From Coemansia sp. RSA 922 (taxonomy: Eukaryota > Kickxellomycota > Kickxellomycetes > Kickxellales > Kickxellaceae), in assembly GCA_027577415.1 (NCBI GenBank), contig JANBQS010000137.1:1-31526 (forward strand): 31,526 bases of DNA, in the 5' to 3' direction. Positions 1 through 9,084 of this stretch are shown piece after piece. The notes under the pieces were generated by a model. That model saw only the letters and a list, made by a program, of their open reading frames with translations. It did not search any database and was not told the DNA's origin. Each line of letters begins with the position of its first letter. The stretch's first letter is position 1. The position numbers were made by a program, and so were the translations under genes.

Positions 1-3000
1 GAGGAATTAGTCGCCGATGAGCCCGCAGCTGAGGCGATCTCTACCGAAGGTGTTGCCGAAGAGTCGACTGCCGAGGTTGTTGCATGCGCCTTGGAAGAGC
101 CCGTTGCTGATGAGCCTGTCACTGAGGCTGTTGAGACTGTTGCGGAGGTCATTGAGACCCCTTCCGAAGATCCAGTTGCAGATACGGTCTCCGAGGAACC
201 CATTGAGGATGCTGCCGAGGCGGTCGTCGAGGAACCTATTGAGGAGCCTGCTGTCGATGACTCTACTGCCGAGGTCATTGAGGAACACGCCGCTGAGCCC
301 GTTGTCAATGGGACTGCCGAAGATGTCGAGCTCACTGCTGAACCTGTCGAGGAACTTGTTGCTGAGCGCGCCTTAGAGGAACCCGCTGCTGAAGAGACGG
401 TTGTCGAAGTTGCTGGTTCCGTTGTTGACGAGCTAGCTGCAGCGATGGAGGAGTCACCTTCAGAGGTTGTTGAGTCTGCGACTGTCGAGGAGGCTGCTGT
501 AGTCGCTGTCGATGAGCCAGCTGCTGAGGTTCCTGAGGTTGTTGCAGAAAAGCCTGCTACCCAGATTGCTGAGGCTGCTGATGTCGTTGAGCCTTTGGCC
601 GAAGTCGACATTGCTGCCAGCGAGGATCCGGTTGCTGATACCGCCCAGGTCGTAGCCGATGTGTTTGATCTCGATGTTGAAGAACCAACGGCCGATGTCT
701 CTGTGGCCGCCGTCGAGGAACCTGCTGACGAGAGCAACGACGTCGCAGTCATCGATGAGCCTGCAACTGAAGTCGCTGAGCGCACCATAGAGGAGCCGTC
801 AGTCGAAGCGGTTGAGCCAGCTGGCGCCGAGCCCGTTGCAGAGGCCATTGAGACCATCATCGGACCAACTGACGAGCTCATCGAGGACTCTGTTGTAGAG
901 CTTGTAAGCAATGCTGTTGAAGAGCCTCCCGTAGTCGCAGAAGACGTCGCCGTTGTCGACGAACCAGTTGTTGGAGATTCAACAACAGAGGCTGTTGATG
1001 AGACTGTTGCTGACGTCGTCGAGGAGGCTGTTGCCGAATCTTCTGAGGACACTGCTGCCGATCTGACCGATGCTGTTGTCAACGGGGAGCCAGCTGTAGA
1101 GGTTTCTGACGTAGCCGTTGAAGCCCCTGTGGCAGAGGTCTCTGAATCAGCCGCCGAGGTGGCCGAAGTCACCACCGAAGAGCCGGCTTTTGTCCAGAGG
1201 TCCCTCGCGATCCAGCGGCCTGATGAGGACGTCACTGTCAGCGAGCCAACAGTAGAGGAGCCTGTAGTTGAGGTCGTTGAACCTACTACTTCCAAGTCGG
1301 TCACTACGGATTCAGAGCCTATCGCCGAGGATGTCGAGGCCACTGTTGAAGAGCCTGTTCTCGAGGCTGCCGTCGAAGAGTGCGCTGTCGAGGCCGCTGC
1401 TGAGGAGCCTGTTGTTGAGGCTGCCACTGAGGAGCCCGCTGTAGAGGCTGTCGTTGAAGAGCCGGTTGCTGAGGCTGCCGTTGAGGAGCCAGTCGCCGAG
1501 ATTGCCGCTGAGGAATCCACTATCAAAGCTGTCACAGAGGAACCAACCGTTGAGGAGTCGGTTGTCGAGGCTGCTGTTGAAGAGCCCGCTGTTGAGGCTG
1601 CCGCTGAGGAGCCAGCTGTCGAGGCGGCTGCTGAGGAGCCAGTCGTCGAGGCCGTCGCTGGGGAGTCGGTTGCTGAGGCTGCTGTTGAGGAGCCCGCTGT
1701 CGAGGCTGCCACTGAGGAGCCCGCTGTCGAGGCTGCCACTGAGAAGCCCGCTGTCGAGGCTGCCGCTGTCGAGGCTGCCGCTGTCGAGGCTGCCGCTGTC
1801 GAGGCTGCCGCTGTCGAGGCTGCCGCTGAGGAGCCAGCTGTTGAGGCTGTCGTTGAAGCTGTCGTTGAAGAGCCAGCTGTTGAGGCTGTCGTTGAAGCTG
1901 TCGTTGAAGAGCCCGCTGCTGAGGCTGCCGCCGAGGAGTCGGTCGTTGAGGCTGCCGTCGAAGAGCGCGCTGTCGAGGCCGCTGCTGAGGAGCCTGTCGT
2001 TGAGGCCACTGCTGAGGAGCCTGCTGTAGAGGCTGTCATTGAGGAGCCAGTCGTTAAGGCTGCCGTCGAAGAGCCGGTTGCTGAGACTGCCGTTGAAGAG
2101 CTCGCTGTTGAGGCTGTCGTTGAGGAGCCAGCTGTCGAGGCCCCTGTCGCTGAGGAGCGTACTGTCGAGGCTGCCGTCTTCGAGCCCGCTGTTGAAGCTG
2201 TTGTCGAAGAGCGCGCTGTCGAGGCTGCTGCTGAGGAGCCGGTTGATGAGGCTGCTGTTGAGGAGCCGACTGTCGAAGTTGTCGCTGAAGAGCCCGCTAT
2301 CGAAGCTGCCGTCGAAGAGCCTGCTGAGGAGCGTGCTGACGTAGCTGCCGCAGAAGAGCCAGTCGCTGAGGAGACGGTTGCTGAGGCTGTTGCTGAGGAG
2401 CCAGCCGTTGAGGCCACTCAGCTCGAAACTGAGGCGCCTAATACAGAAGAGGCTACCGCTGAGGAGCAGGTTGTAGAAACTTCTGAGCGCGCCATTGAGG
2501 AGTCGGCTATTCATGCCGAGGAACCCATTGCCCAAATTGAGGATCATGTTGTTGAGCCAGCTGTCGAGGATCCCGTCGCCGAAGTTGATTCGACTAGCAT
2601 AGAGGAGCCCACCGCCGAGATTGCTGCACGCGCTGTCACAGCTGCCGAGGAGCCGGTAGAGGATGTTGCAGAGCCTGTGGTCAATGAGTCCGCTGCTGTC
2701 GATATGCCTGTTGCCAACGTTGTTGAGCCGGTTGCGGAGGTTGTTGAAGAACCAGCTCCCGAGGCAACTGAGCCCGCTGTCGAAGCGGCGGTCATAGACG
2801 ATAGAGCTGTTGAGGCTCCAGAACCTACCACTGAGGCTGCTGTTGAGGATCCAGTTACCGAGCCCGCTGTTGAGAGTCCTGTTGTTGAGGGAGACGACGA
2901 GGAGTTTGTTGTTGTTGAGAGTTCTGAGGCATCAAGAGACCTCGCTGCCGTTAGCGAGTCTTTAAGTGCCGTGGAGCCAGTTGCCGACGAGTCTGCGATG

Positions 3001-3843
3001 GACAGTTCCCCCGCAGTCACAGCCGTGCCGTCCCGACTAGATGACTCAGGTGAGCGCATAGCCCCTGTAGTCGTTGGAACGATTGAGGCACTAGAGTCGC
3101 CAGTAGCCACAGAGGCTCTGGAGGACTCGGCTGCCATGCATCAGGCTGCTCAAGATCCCGCCAGCTGGAACTCACCACAGTCGCAGGTTTCCTACAACCG
3201 GACGGATTCCCAACTCTCTTTGTCGGAGGCTCTTGATACCTCGGCGCCTGTGGAGGGTGAGTCAGTTCGGGAGATTTCTGGACGCGATAGCGCAGTCTAT
3301 ATGGATGGCGCATCTGGTCGTCAAACTCCCGAAGAGTCGCCCAAGGATGCTCCCAGAGTGCCCGAGGAAGCTCAGCTTGACGATACTCGCGAGCAAACGG
3401 TTCCCGAGCCCGAGTTGGAAGTGGAAAGCACCTCTCAGACGGTTCCTCCCCAGTACTCGGCGTTCTCTACGCCTGCGTTCCCCCAGTATTTCACGCAATC
3501 GGAAGCGCCGCAGCAGCAGGTGGGTGCTAGTGTCGCTAGCCGCGAGATTCCGCGGGCTAGCTCTGGCGGCGCGCAAAAGGTGCCGACATCTAGCAGACCA
3601 AAGGACGTTCTGATGGAGCTCAACATTGAGACGCCCAGCGATGGCCGTCAGTTGCTGCAGCTACGTATGACTGACGATTTGGACGAGGTGTGCGAGGAGT
3701 TTTGTGCCGAACATGGCATGATGGACTTGCTCCCCGGAATGAAGGCGCTCGTCAGAGGCAAGGTCGAGCGGCGACTGGCACGCCGCCGTGAGCGGGCACT
3801 CCAGGCAGCAGTTGCGCCGGGAGGCAGATACGCGCCACAGTAG
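1..3843 (+). CDS. Giant acidic Glu/Ala/Val/Pro repeat protein with basic C-terminal domain (5' partial)
   Basis: The reading frame is open from the first base with no ATG near the edge, so the gene starts upstream and only its last 1280 codons are seen. Up to about position 2940 the protein is almost entirely a degenerate repeat of the type E-E-P-x-V-E-A-A-x (9 residues, 27 bp), very acidic and almost free of lysine and aromatics. From about 2940 it becomes unique, Ser/Pro/Gln-rich sequence. The last 80 residues (about 3600-3840) look like a folded, conserved domain: a beta-like segment, then L-D-E-V-C-E-E-F-C-x-E-H, L-L-P-G-M-K, and a basic helix rich in R-R-x-x-R-R-R. I do not recognise this domain. 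The gene is convergent with the chitinase, with about 100 bp between the stops. A spacer or scaffold role, like other low-complexity acidic repeat proteins, is inference. Long open frames on the other strand and in frame 2 are by-products of the repeat. Confidence 0.85.
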   Translation, partial: EELVADEPAAEAISTEGVAEESTAEVVACALEEPVADEPVTEAVETVAEVIETPSEDPVADTVSEEPIEDAAEAVVEEPIEEPAVDDSTAEVIEEHAAEPVVNGTAEDVELTAEPVEELVAERALEEPAAEETVVEVAGSVVDELAAAMEESPSEVVESATVEEAAVVAVDEPAAEVPEVVAEKPATQIAEAADVVEPLAEVDIAASEDPVADTAQVVADVFDLDVEEPTADVSVAAVEEPADESNDVAVIDEPATEVAERTIEEPSVEAVEPAGAEPVAEAIETIIGPTDELIEDSVVELVSNAVEEPPVVAEDVAVVDEPVVGDSTTEAVDETVADVVEEAVAESSEDTAADLTDAVVNGEPAVEVSDVAVEAPVAEVSESAAEVAEVTTEEPAFVQRSLAIQRPDEDVTVSEPTVEEPVVEVVEPTTSKSVTTDSEPIAEDVEATVEEPVLEAAVEECAVEAAAEEPVVEAATEEPAVEAVVEEPVAEAAVEEPVAEIAAEESTIKAVTEEPTVEESVVEAAVEEPAVEAAAEEPAVEAAAEEPVVEAVAGESVAEAAVEEPAVEAATEEPAVEAATEKPAVEAAAVEAAAVEAAAVEAAAVEAAAEEPAVEAVVEAVVEEPAVEAVVEAVVEEPAAEAAAEESVVEAAVEERAVEAAAEEPVVEATAEEPAVEAVIEEPVVKAAVEEPVAETAVEELAVEAVVEEPAVEAPVAEERTVEAAVFEPAVEAVVEERAVEAAAEEPVDEAAVEEPTVEVVAEEPAIEAAVEEPAEERADVAAAEEPVAEETVAEAVAEEPAVEATQLETEAPNTEEATAEEQVVETSERAIEESAIHAEEPIAQIEDHVVEPAVEDPVAEVDSTSIEEPTAEIAARAVTAAEEPVEDVAEPVVNESAAVDMPVANVVEPVAEVVEEPAPEATEPAVEAAVIDDRAVEAPEPTTEAAVEDPVTEPAVESPVVEGDDEEFVVVESSEASRDLAAVSESLSAVEPVADESAMDSSPAVTAVPSRLDDSGERIAPVVVGTIEALESPVATEALEDSAAMHQAAQDPASWNSPQSQVSYNRTDSQLSLSEALDTSAPVEGESVREISGRDSAVYMDGASGRQTPEESPKDAPRVPEEAQLDDTREQTVPEPELEVESTSQTVPPQYSAFSTPAFPQYFTQSEAPQQQVGASVASREIPRASSGGAQKVPTSSRPKDVLMELNIETPSDGRQLLQLRMTDDLDEVCEEFCAEHGMMDLLPGMKALVRGKVERRLARRRERALQAAVAPGGRYAPQ
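1751..1825 (+). repeat. Perfect 15-bp tandem repeat, 5 copies
   Basis: The unit ctgtcgaggctgccg is repeated exactly five times, at 1751, 1766, 1781, 1796 and 1811, and encodes A-V-E-A-A. Perfect identity inside an otherwise degenerate array points to a recent slippage expansion. The length is a multiple of three, so the frame is kept. Confidence 0.95.
1831..1908 (+). repeat. 39-bp direct tandem duplication
   Basis: Two identical 39-bp units start at 1831 and 1870, each beginning gagccagctgttgaggctg. They encode a 13-residue block (E-E-P-A-V-E-A-V-V-E-A-V-V). This is another recent in-frame expansion of the same gene. Confidence 0.9.
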
Positions 3844-3943
3844 TTTTTGATAGTTAAGCATTTATACTTGCCATTGACAGTTTAATTGATACTCAAATAG
3901 AAGGCAATTATATTCGACCTAGTCAAAACAGTGAGCCTGTCTA

Positions 3944-5476
3944 TCATGCTGGCCATCCGCACGTAACAGATGATCCGGACTGGAAGCAGGCGGTACCTGA
4001 GCCACAGGACTGGGCGATCCACTTTCCATACAGGCACAAGAAGTAGCTAGCATTTTTGCCGGTGGTATCGGCACATTGGTAAGTACCAGCCGTAGAACAG
4101 GCTGCGCCAGAAACGGGGCCGCCAGTGCTGGAGCTAGTAGCACTACTGGAGCTAGTAGCACTGCTGGAGCTAGTAGCCGATGTCGAGGAAGACGGCGCCG
4201 AAGATGATGTTTGAGATGTGGCTACGGTTCCACTTGTAGCGTATGTGCGGCTAGTGGCTGTCGTAGTGCTGGTTGTGGTTGTGTTCCCGCTTGAAAATGT
4301 CTGCAATACACTTAGTAGCTCGTCGTTGTAATCCATATCCATGCTCCAGACCATCGTGCCAGCAAGGCCCTTTGAGGCGGCGTAGTTGACCTTCAACTGG
4401 ATGCTCTGTGGGTCGTCGTAGGTAATAAATGTGTTAGTATTAGGGTTAAACAGCCACGGCGTGGATGTTGTTGAGTCCCATGTACGGACCCAGGGTGAAG
4501 CAGCCGTGCCAGTTGAGGTTAAAAGTGCCTGATCGCGTAGGTGTTTCCACTGCCATGCGCCGCTATAGACGGCAGGACCGCCAGAACAGGGATCCACATA
4601 CAGCGTATCGTCTTTGTCGCCCTGAGGAGCTGTCGCAGAGATCGGTGCGTACATGTTGGACGGAGTTTGCAACATGTTTTTCGTTGCTGTCATTGCGTAG
4701 CCATAGAACGGAATGCCCAGATTCATTTGGCCGGTGGGCCAGCCAGCGCTAGACCAAGAATCAATGGCTGAGCCAACAGAAAACTGTGGTCCTTGGCCCG
4801 GCGCAAACTGCAATGGTGCGTTGGGACTGGTGGTTGGATTCCACACGCCAGCGATATCGTACGTCATTAGGTTGATATAGTCAACGATCTTGGCAAATGC
4901 TGACACGTCCTTTACAGGGTCGCTTGGTCCATCAAACGGCTCGACTCGGACAGCCAGCGTAAGTAGCTTGTTGCGACTACCAAAAGTCGTGTCCAGTTGA
5001 GTGCGCAAGTCCTGGAGGAACACGAGAAAGTTGCTAGTATCGCTGTTCGCATCGTAGACATTGCACGAATCGCCCTGGCGGCCTGGATACTCCCAGTCAA
5101 TGTCCACGCCATCAAGGTTGTATGTTTTGACGTAAGCGATAATATTTCCAAGAAACGCGGTGCGGCTAGTGGTGCTTTTGAGGATGGAGGAAAAGAGACC
5201 GGATCCAGTCCAGCCGCCTATCGAGATAATTGCCTTGGTACCTGCGGCGTGCAGACTGGTGACTATACCCGGCATAGTAGTTTGGTTGTCATAAGTGAGA
5301 CCGCCGCTGGCAGTGGGAATTGCAAAGGCAAAGTTGACATGAGTGTACTTGTTAAAGTTTAGCGTAGGCATGGCAATCCAGTTGGGGTAGTAGCCGACGA
5401 CATTGGCGCGGCCAAGAGCGCCCACTACCATATGAATAGCCAAGCAGATGACGGCGACAAGTGTCTTGAGCTTCAT
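3944..5476 (-). CDS. Secreted GH18 chitinase with CBM19-like chitin-binding domain
   Basis: This 510-residue protein starts at a true ATG (5474-5476). Residues 1-23 form a signal peptide (charged K-L-K start, hydrophobic core). The GH18 barrel covers about 25-390: S-I-G-G-W at 85-89, the catalytic D-G-V-D-I-D-W-E motif with Asp122, Asp125, Asp127 and proton donor Glu129, then L-M-T-Y-D and a closing M-V-W-S-M-D strand. A Ser/Thr-rich linker (about 394-456, likely O-glycosylated) leads to a 53-residue tail with six cysteines and the C-x-x-G-T-x-x-C pattern of CBM19. By family knowledge it hydrolyses beta-1,4-GlcNAc bonds in chitin in the cell wall or outside the cell, for cell separation or nutrition. 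The layout matches yeast Cts1-type enzymes, but which fungal chitinase subgroup it belongs to is not resolved. A TATA box lies 128 bp upstream. Confidence 0.95.
   Translation of the reverse strand: MKLKTLVAVICLAIHMVVGALGRANVVGYYPNWIAMPTLNFNKYTHVNFAFAIPTASGGLTYDNQTTMPGIVTSLHAAGTKAIISIGGWTGSGLFSSILKSTTSRTAFLGNIIAYVKTYNLDGVDIDWEYPGRQGDSCNVYDANSDTSNFLVFLQDLRTQLDTTFGSRNKLLTLAVRVEPFDGPSDPVKDVSAFAKIVDYINLMTYDIAGVWNPTTSPNAPLQFAPGQGPQFSVGSAIDSWSSAGWPTGQMNLGIPFYGYAMTATKNMLQTPSNMYAPISATAPQGDKDDTLYVDPCSGGPAVYSGAWQWKHLRDQALLTSTGTAASPWVRTWDSTTSTPWLFNPNTNTFITYDDPQSIQLKVNYAASKGLAGTMVWSMDMDYNDELLSVLQTFSSGNTTTTSTTTATSRTYATSGTVATSQTSSSAPSSSTSATSSSSATSSSSATSSSTGGPVSGAACSTAGTYQCADTTGKNASYFLCLYGKWIAQSCGSGTACFQSGSSVTCGWPA
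4128..4177 (-). repeat. 18-bp repeat in the chitinase linker, 3 copies
   Basis: On the + strand ctggagctagtagca starts at 4128, 4146 and 4164 (last copy one base shorter). On the coding strand it gives the Ala-Thr-Ser-Ser-Ser-Ser units of the linker. This is a small in-frame expansion of the type common in fungal cell-wall proteins. Confidence 0.9.
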
Positions 5477-6119
5477 AGCTATCGTTTCAAAGTGGTACGA
5501 ATAAAGTGTAAAAAAAAAATATGTAGTAGTGTAGTTTTGCTGTGGTTCTAACGAGAGCAGATAAGGTAAGAGAAAAAAACTTTCTGCCTGTACTAATATG
5601 CCGTTTTATATGCCGGACTCGTTGAAATTAGTAAACATACCAGTCTGACAATCCCCTCACTTTTAGTCATATGTTCTGGTCCTACATGGTGACAAGCTTT
5701 CCTTATCTATCGTTTACACGTATCTTGCTCAACTGGGCTACAATAAAAAGTTGTGCCAAGAATCAGACATGTCGCGGTCCCGTTCTGACGGAATATTGCA
5801 AGCTCCGCGCACAGACGCCTCCAATATGTAAAGTGCAAATGCTAGCCTGTCATATGAAGGACAAAACAACAATGAGAGTTGCCGATGATACGCCTCTACC
5901 CGACATGTGCTCGCTATTCATCATGGTCATATGAAGCAATTCATTTTTTGCATATATGAATATCGGCTATTAACCTTTTTTTTATTACAACTTTGGCCAG
6001 GCTCTAGATTTGATTTTTAAGAGGCGGGCCACATGTTTCCAAGAATGGTGCCGATATAAAAACCTTAGTACTAGCCGATATGATCCATATGTTATATTCA
6101 ATCGTTTGCTACAAACAGT
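5477..6119. other. Intergenic region: chitinase promoter and bS16m 3' flank
   Basis: This 643-bp stretch has T-runs and AT-rich DNA. It should hold the promoter of the chitinase (right to left) and the 3' end of the bS16m transcript. The only open frame, an ATG frame at 5671-5934 (+), has no recognisable features and looks like chance. Confidence 0.6.
5604..5612 (-). promoter_or_regulatory. TATA box of the chitinase gene
   Basis: Read on the - strand the sequence is catataaaac, a good TATA element 128 bp upstream of the chitinase ATG. No other TATA-like sequence of similar quality lies closer in the right orientation. Confidence 0.5.
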
Positions 6120-6434
6120 CTAGTTGCCTTGGGCCGTAGCCTCCGCAGAACGTCTTACGTTAGGATATAGTGGCCGCGGTGGCAGCAGGCCAGCGCGCTC
6201 AAGCAAGAAGCGCACGCCGTCTGTTGGCTGTGCACCAACACCAAGCCAGTACTTGGTCCGGGCAAAGTCGAGCGTGATATGCTTTGCCTTTTCGTCCATG
6301 TTTGGGTGTGGGTTGAATGCGCCGAGTGTTTCAAGGGGCTTTCCATCCCGCTTGCTGCGAGCATTCATAGCTACAATGTGAAACATTGGCCGATTCCGAA
6401 GGCCATGCCGAGCGAAGCGAATACGGACCGCCAT
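6120..6434 (-). CDS. MRPS16: Mitochondrial small-subunit ribosomal protein bS16m
   Basis: The 104-residue protein is a clear bS16 family member: M-A-V-R-I-R-F-A-R-H-G at the N-terminus, R-N-R-P-M-F-H-I-V, the S-K-R-D-G-K-P-L-E-x-L-G-A-F-N-P block, then A-x-x-W-L-G-V-G-A-Q-P-T-D-x-V. I start at the ATG at 6432-6434; the in-frame codon four residues upstream is TTG, and bacterial S16 proteins begin at the equivalent place. It is a structural protein of the mitochondrial 37S subunit. There is no long separate presequence; the basic N-terminus probably serves as the targeting signal, as in other bS16m proteins. Family assignment is secure. It is single-exon, transcribed in the same direction as the chitinase but 640 bp away, so the two are independent genes. 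Confidence 0.93.
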   Translation of the reverse strand: MAVRIRFARHGLRNRPMFHIVAMNARSKRDGKPLETLGAFNPHPNMDEKAKHITLDFARTKYWLGVGAQPTDGVRFLLERAGLLPPRPLYPNVRRSAEATAQGN

Positions 6435-7018
6435 TATAGTTGTCAATAAATAAATCTAAAATTATAGTTATACAATCGAAGAGAAGCAAAGCGGCTAAAA
6501 AGAAAAAAAGTAAAAGTCGTGGTTATCGGCAAGACTGAAAGGACAGATCGACTCGGCTCGAGCTGAATTATGAGCTGTCAAGATATATACATAGCATCGA
6601 CAATTGGGTGCTTAGGTCCTTACAGATCCACTTTGTATTATTTTGCAGTTGTAAAGTCTGCTCCGTGTGATCTATCATGTATTACAATTGCGTAATTGCC
6701 CTGCTTCGGACAATGACACTGGCAAAAGTATGACTCTGGAGTAGGGAGTCTCACAGAAACTTTTTGCAGATCAGCGCAACATGCAAGCCACTCGGCTTAC
6801 GTACGATAAAAGCATGTCTTCCATAAGGTTCCAAAATAGACAACATGCGGGCCTGGTACATATTATGAGGGATCCAACACACCTGTAGTTGCATTGTACG
6901 CAGCTATCCCTTCTTGTCTCTACTTCCACTCTTGCCTCCCTTGTCAAAACATTATTCTCTTCTAAAACCAGCATTTTCGCATTTTCTCTGTCCACCGCAC
7001 GGTGAGCGCATATAAGCA
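6435..7018. other. Divergent intergenic region between bS16m and the F-box-like gene
   Basis: This 584-bp region must contain both promoters. I see no convincing TATA box at a sensible distance for either gene; catataagc at about 7009 is only some 10 bp before the F-box ATG and so is unlikely to be the core promoter. The open frame covering 6771-7019 on the - strand has no support. Confidence 0.5.
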
Positions 7019-8902
7019 ATGTTTATCTGCATTTGGGACTATATCCCCGAGCTAGCCTTAGCGCTTGGCATCGCGCTTTTGGTCGTCTTTGTAACCTACT
7101 GGCTGTTTACTCCCAGAAAATCAGAGCACCCCAGACAGTTGGACTTGCCTATCCCCCACACTATAGTTCATCCCCATGCCGCTTTAAAGCCGCCACCATC
7201 GTTTACGTTCCAAACTCTGCCGATGTTGATCGTGTACAAGGTCGTCGAGTATCTGGATGGCAGTTCCAAATGTTCGTACGCCATTAATATTAGCAGGCAC
7301 ACCAAGGCCAAATACATCCTCTTTCCTTTGCTCTCCGTAAGCGAGTGTTGGCGCAAAGCAGCACTAGTGTCTATTTGCGATCCCTACCTACTCAACTTTG
7401 ACATTCCACGCGAGACTCCCGAAAAGATATTTCACGCATGGCCCGTTTACTTTCCACATGCACGACTTGGTAGAACACATATGGCAAAGCGCATAGTCAT
7501 TTCAACCACCATTGGGAGGATTGTGTCAGACGGGGTATTTTCCCCGACTCTTAACTGGCTACTGAGGGCTAGCGTGGAGTTTCCGGCCGCAAAGAGACTG
7601 GATCTTCATTTGAATAAGGTCGCTGAACAAATCCCAAGCGTTGACAACAGCCCACGTCCTACTATGGCGGGAGTGCTGACGATCAGCCAAATGGTGGTGA
7701 TCAGTTTTGCTCGTCGTCTAAAACAGATGGCGCCCGCTGTGACTGATATATTCGTGTTTATTCCCTCTATCGACACATCCCAGGTCAACCATATACAACA
7801 TTGCTGGTTGCTAATATCGACGTTGCTTCAAGGCGGCATCAAATATGTGCGCGTCAATGCCGAGAAAGCCACTATCTCACTTTCGCTCAATTTACAGGGT
7901 CTATCCGGATTAACGAGAATCTACCAGGGGGCTTACCTCGCTTGTGGTCCGTTTGCCCAGCTTGCCTATCGCAACGCGGGCACTTTACAAAAGCTGCATA
8001 TCAGGCTCTACAATATGGCTACTTGGCTCAGTTTGATTTATGGCCGCACCCGAGTCTCGGCGACTTTTATTAGCCTGACCACACTTGCACTAATAGTTAG
8101 AGGTGGACCCTACGACAGAACCTGGACAGCTATCAACAATGTAGCTCCATTCCCCGCTCTATCAAGGCTGGATGTATTGGGCAGATATCCATTTGACGAC
8201 GACTTGCTTTTTAGAGGCAATGGTAGAATTATGAGGCATCTGGTTGTACCATTTTGCGCTCTTGCCACTAACGCCCTGGGTAGATTCAACGTTCTCAAAC
8301 GCAGCGGCGTTTCGCAGATGATTTCGGTTGGCTTTGGACCTATCTCTGACACTGACAATGCGTTTGTAGCCGAGAGAGGAGATTTGGTTATTAGGCAGCA
8401 GTTACACCGTGTACTGGAGACATCAGCGGCGCTATTAATTTTTAAAGACACTCCCGACTTGCTATTTTATACAGTCATTAGAGCTGAGCCTAAGACGCAT
8501 TCTCTTCGGCATTTGCACTATGGCGGCCAAGAGGTCGGTTTTACTGGCGTGATTAATATGATCGATGCCCTTCCAAGTCTGGAGAGCTTGACTTGCGCAG
8601 TGGGATGGGAGAACAATGCTAGCGTGAACGACATTAGCTCGCAGCTGAGTAGCTTGCGTGAAAAGCAGTTTACTCTGAGCAAAAACTTTAGGGTGCTGCG
8701 TATTCCACATTCAGATGAAATTTCCGTTAACGAGATAGTACGCGTTGCTTGTTTTGTCGCTGTCCTATGTCCAAGGTTCTTATTCGTGGATATTCCGCCA
8801 GAGTATCGCAGTGAATTTTGTCGGGATATTTCATGGGCAATGGTCCACTTGCCGTATGGACCATATGCTAGCTCTATAAGACGTCTTTTGTTTGCGGATT
8901 AA
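7019..8902 (+). CDS. F-box-like protein with N-terminal membrane anchor
   Basis: The 627-residue single-exon gene starts at an ATG at 7019. Residues about 11-30 form one hydrophobic helix followed by a basic stretch (P-R-K), so an N-terminal membrane anchor is likely. Residues about 66-125 read as a degenerate F-box: L-P-M-L-I-V-Y-K-V-V-E-Y-L, then L-F-P-L-L-S-V-S-x-x-W-R-K-A-A-L. The remaining 500 residues have recurrent L-x-x-L-x-L patterns (for example around P-A-L-S-R-L-D-V-L and L-P-S-L-E-S-L-T) as in irregular leucine-rich repeats behind many F-boxes. F-box proteins recruit targets to SCF ubiquitin ligases by binding Skp1; that role here rests on family knowledge and the F-box call is moderate. 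The combination with a membrane anchor is unusual. The gene is convergent with the Cid1-like gene (182 bp between stops). Confidence 0.8.
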   Translation: MFICIWDYIPELALALGIALLVVFVTYWLFTPRKSEHPRQLDLPIPHTIVHPHAALKPPPSFTFQTLPMLIVYKVVEYLDGSSKCSYAINISRHTKAKYILFPLLSVSECWRKAALVSICDPYLLNFDIPRETPEKIFHAWPVYFPHARLGRTHMAKRIVISTTIGRIVSDGVFSPTLNWLLRASVEFPAAKRLDLHLNKVAEQIPSVDNSPRPTMAGVLTISQMVVISFARRLKQMAPAVTDIFVFIPSIDTSQVNHIQHCWLLISTLLQGGIKYVRVNAEKATISLSLNLQGLSGLTRIYQGAYLACGPFAQLAYRNAGTLQKLHIRLYNMATWLSLIYGRTRVSATFISLTTLALIVRGGPYDRTWTAINNVAPFPALSRLDVLGRYPFDDDLLFRGNGRIMRHLVVPFCALATNALGRFNVLKRSGVSQMISVGFGPISDTDNAFVAERGDLVIRQQLHRVLETSAALLIFKDTPDLLFYTVIRAEPKTHSLRHLHYGGQEVGFTGVINMIDALPSLESLTCAVGWENNASVNDISSQLSSLREKQFTLSKNFRVLRIPHSDEISVNEIVRVACFVAVLCPRFLFVDIPPEYRSEFCRDISWAMVHLPYGPYASSIRRLLFAD

Positions 8903-9084
8903 AATATGTGTATCACATTTTAAACTTTTCAACTAAATACCAGCCACATGTTTACTATATTGAAGTGATAATTTTTTTATACAATTTTTAAAAAGGGGGC
9001 CGTCAACCAAAGAGGAAAAAAAAAATGTAAGTGTAAAAAAATGGAAAGAAGAAAAGGGGGGGAGCAGATTAACATTACCATAGC

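Larger units (their letters stand above)
1370..2440 (+). repeat. 27-bp degenerate coding minisatellite (EEPxVEAAx units)
   Basis: The most regular part of the acidic repeat protein is built from about 27-bp units encoding E-E-P-[AV]-V-E-A-[AV]-x. Units differ mainly at third codon positions (GTC/GTT, GCT/GCC, GAG/GAA), so the array is ageing but still in frame throughout. Occasional units are shortened or fused. Confidence 0.85.

Noticed and set aside
1312..2547. 411-codon open frame on the - strand, plus frame 2 ORFs on the + strand
   Set aside because: They lie inside the acidic repeat array. Its limited codon set (GAG, GTC, GCT, CCA) gives no stops on the complement, so long shadows arise automatically. 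The products are Ser/Leu/Asn low complexity.
5671..5934. 87-codon ATG frame between the chitinase and bS16m genes
   Set aside because: No family features, scattered Cys and Met, no conserved context; it lies in the chitinase promoter region.
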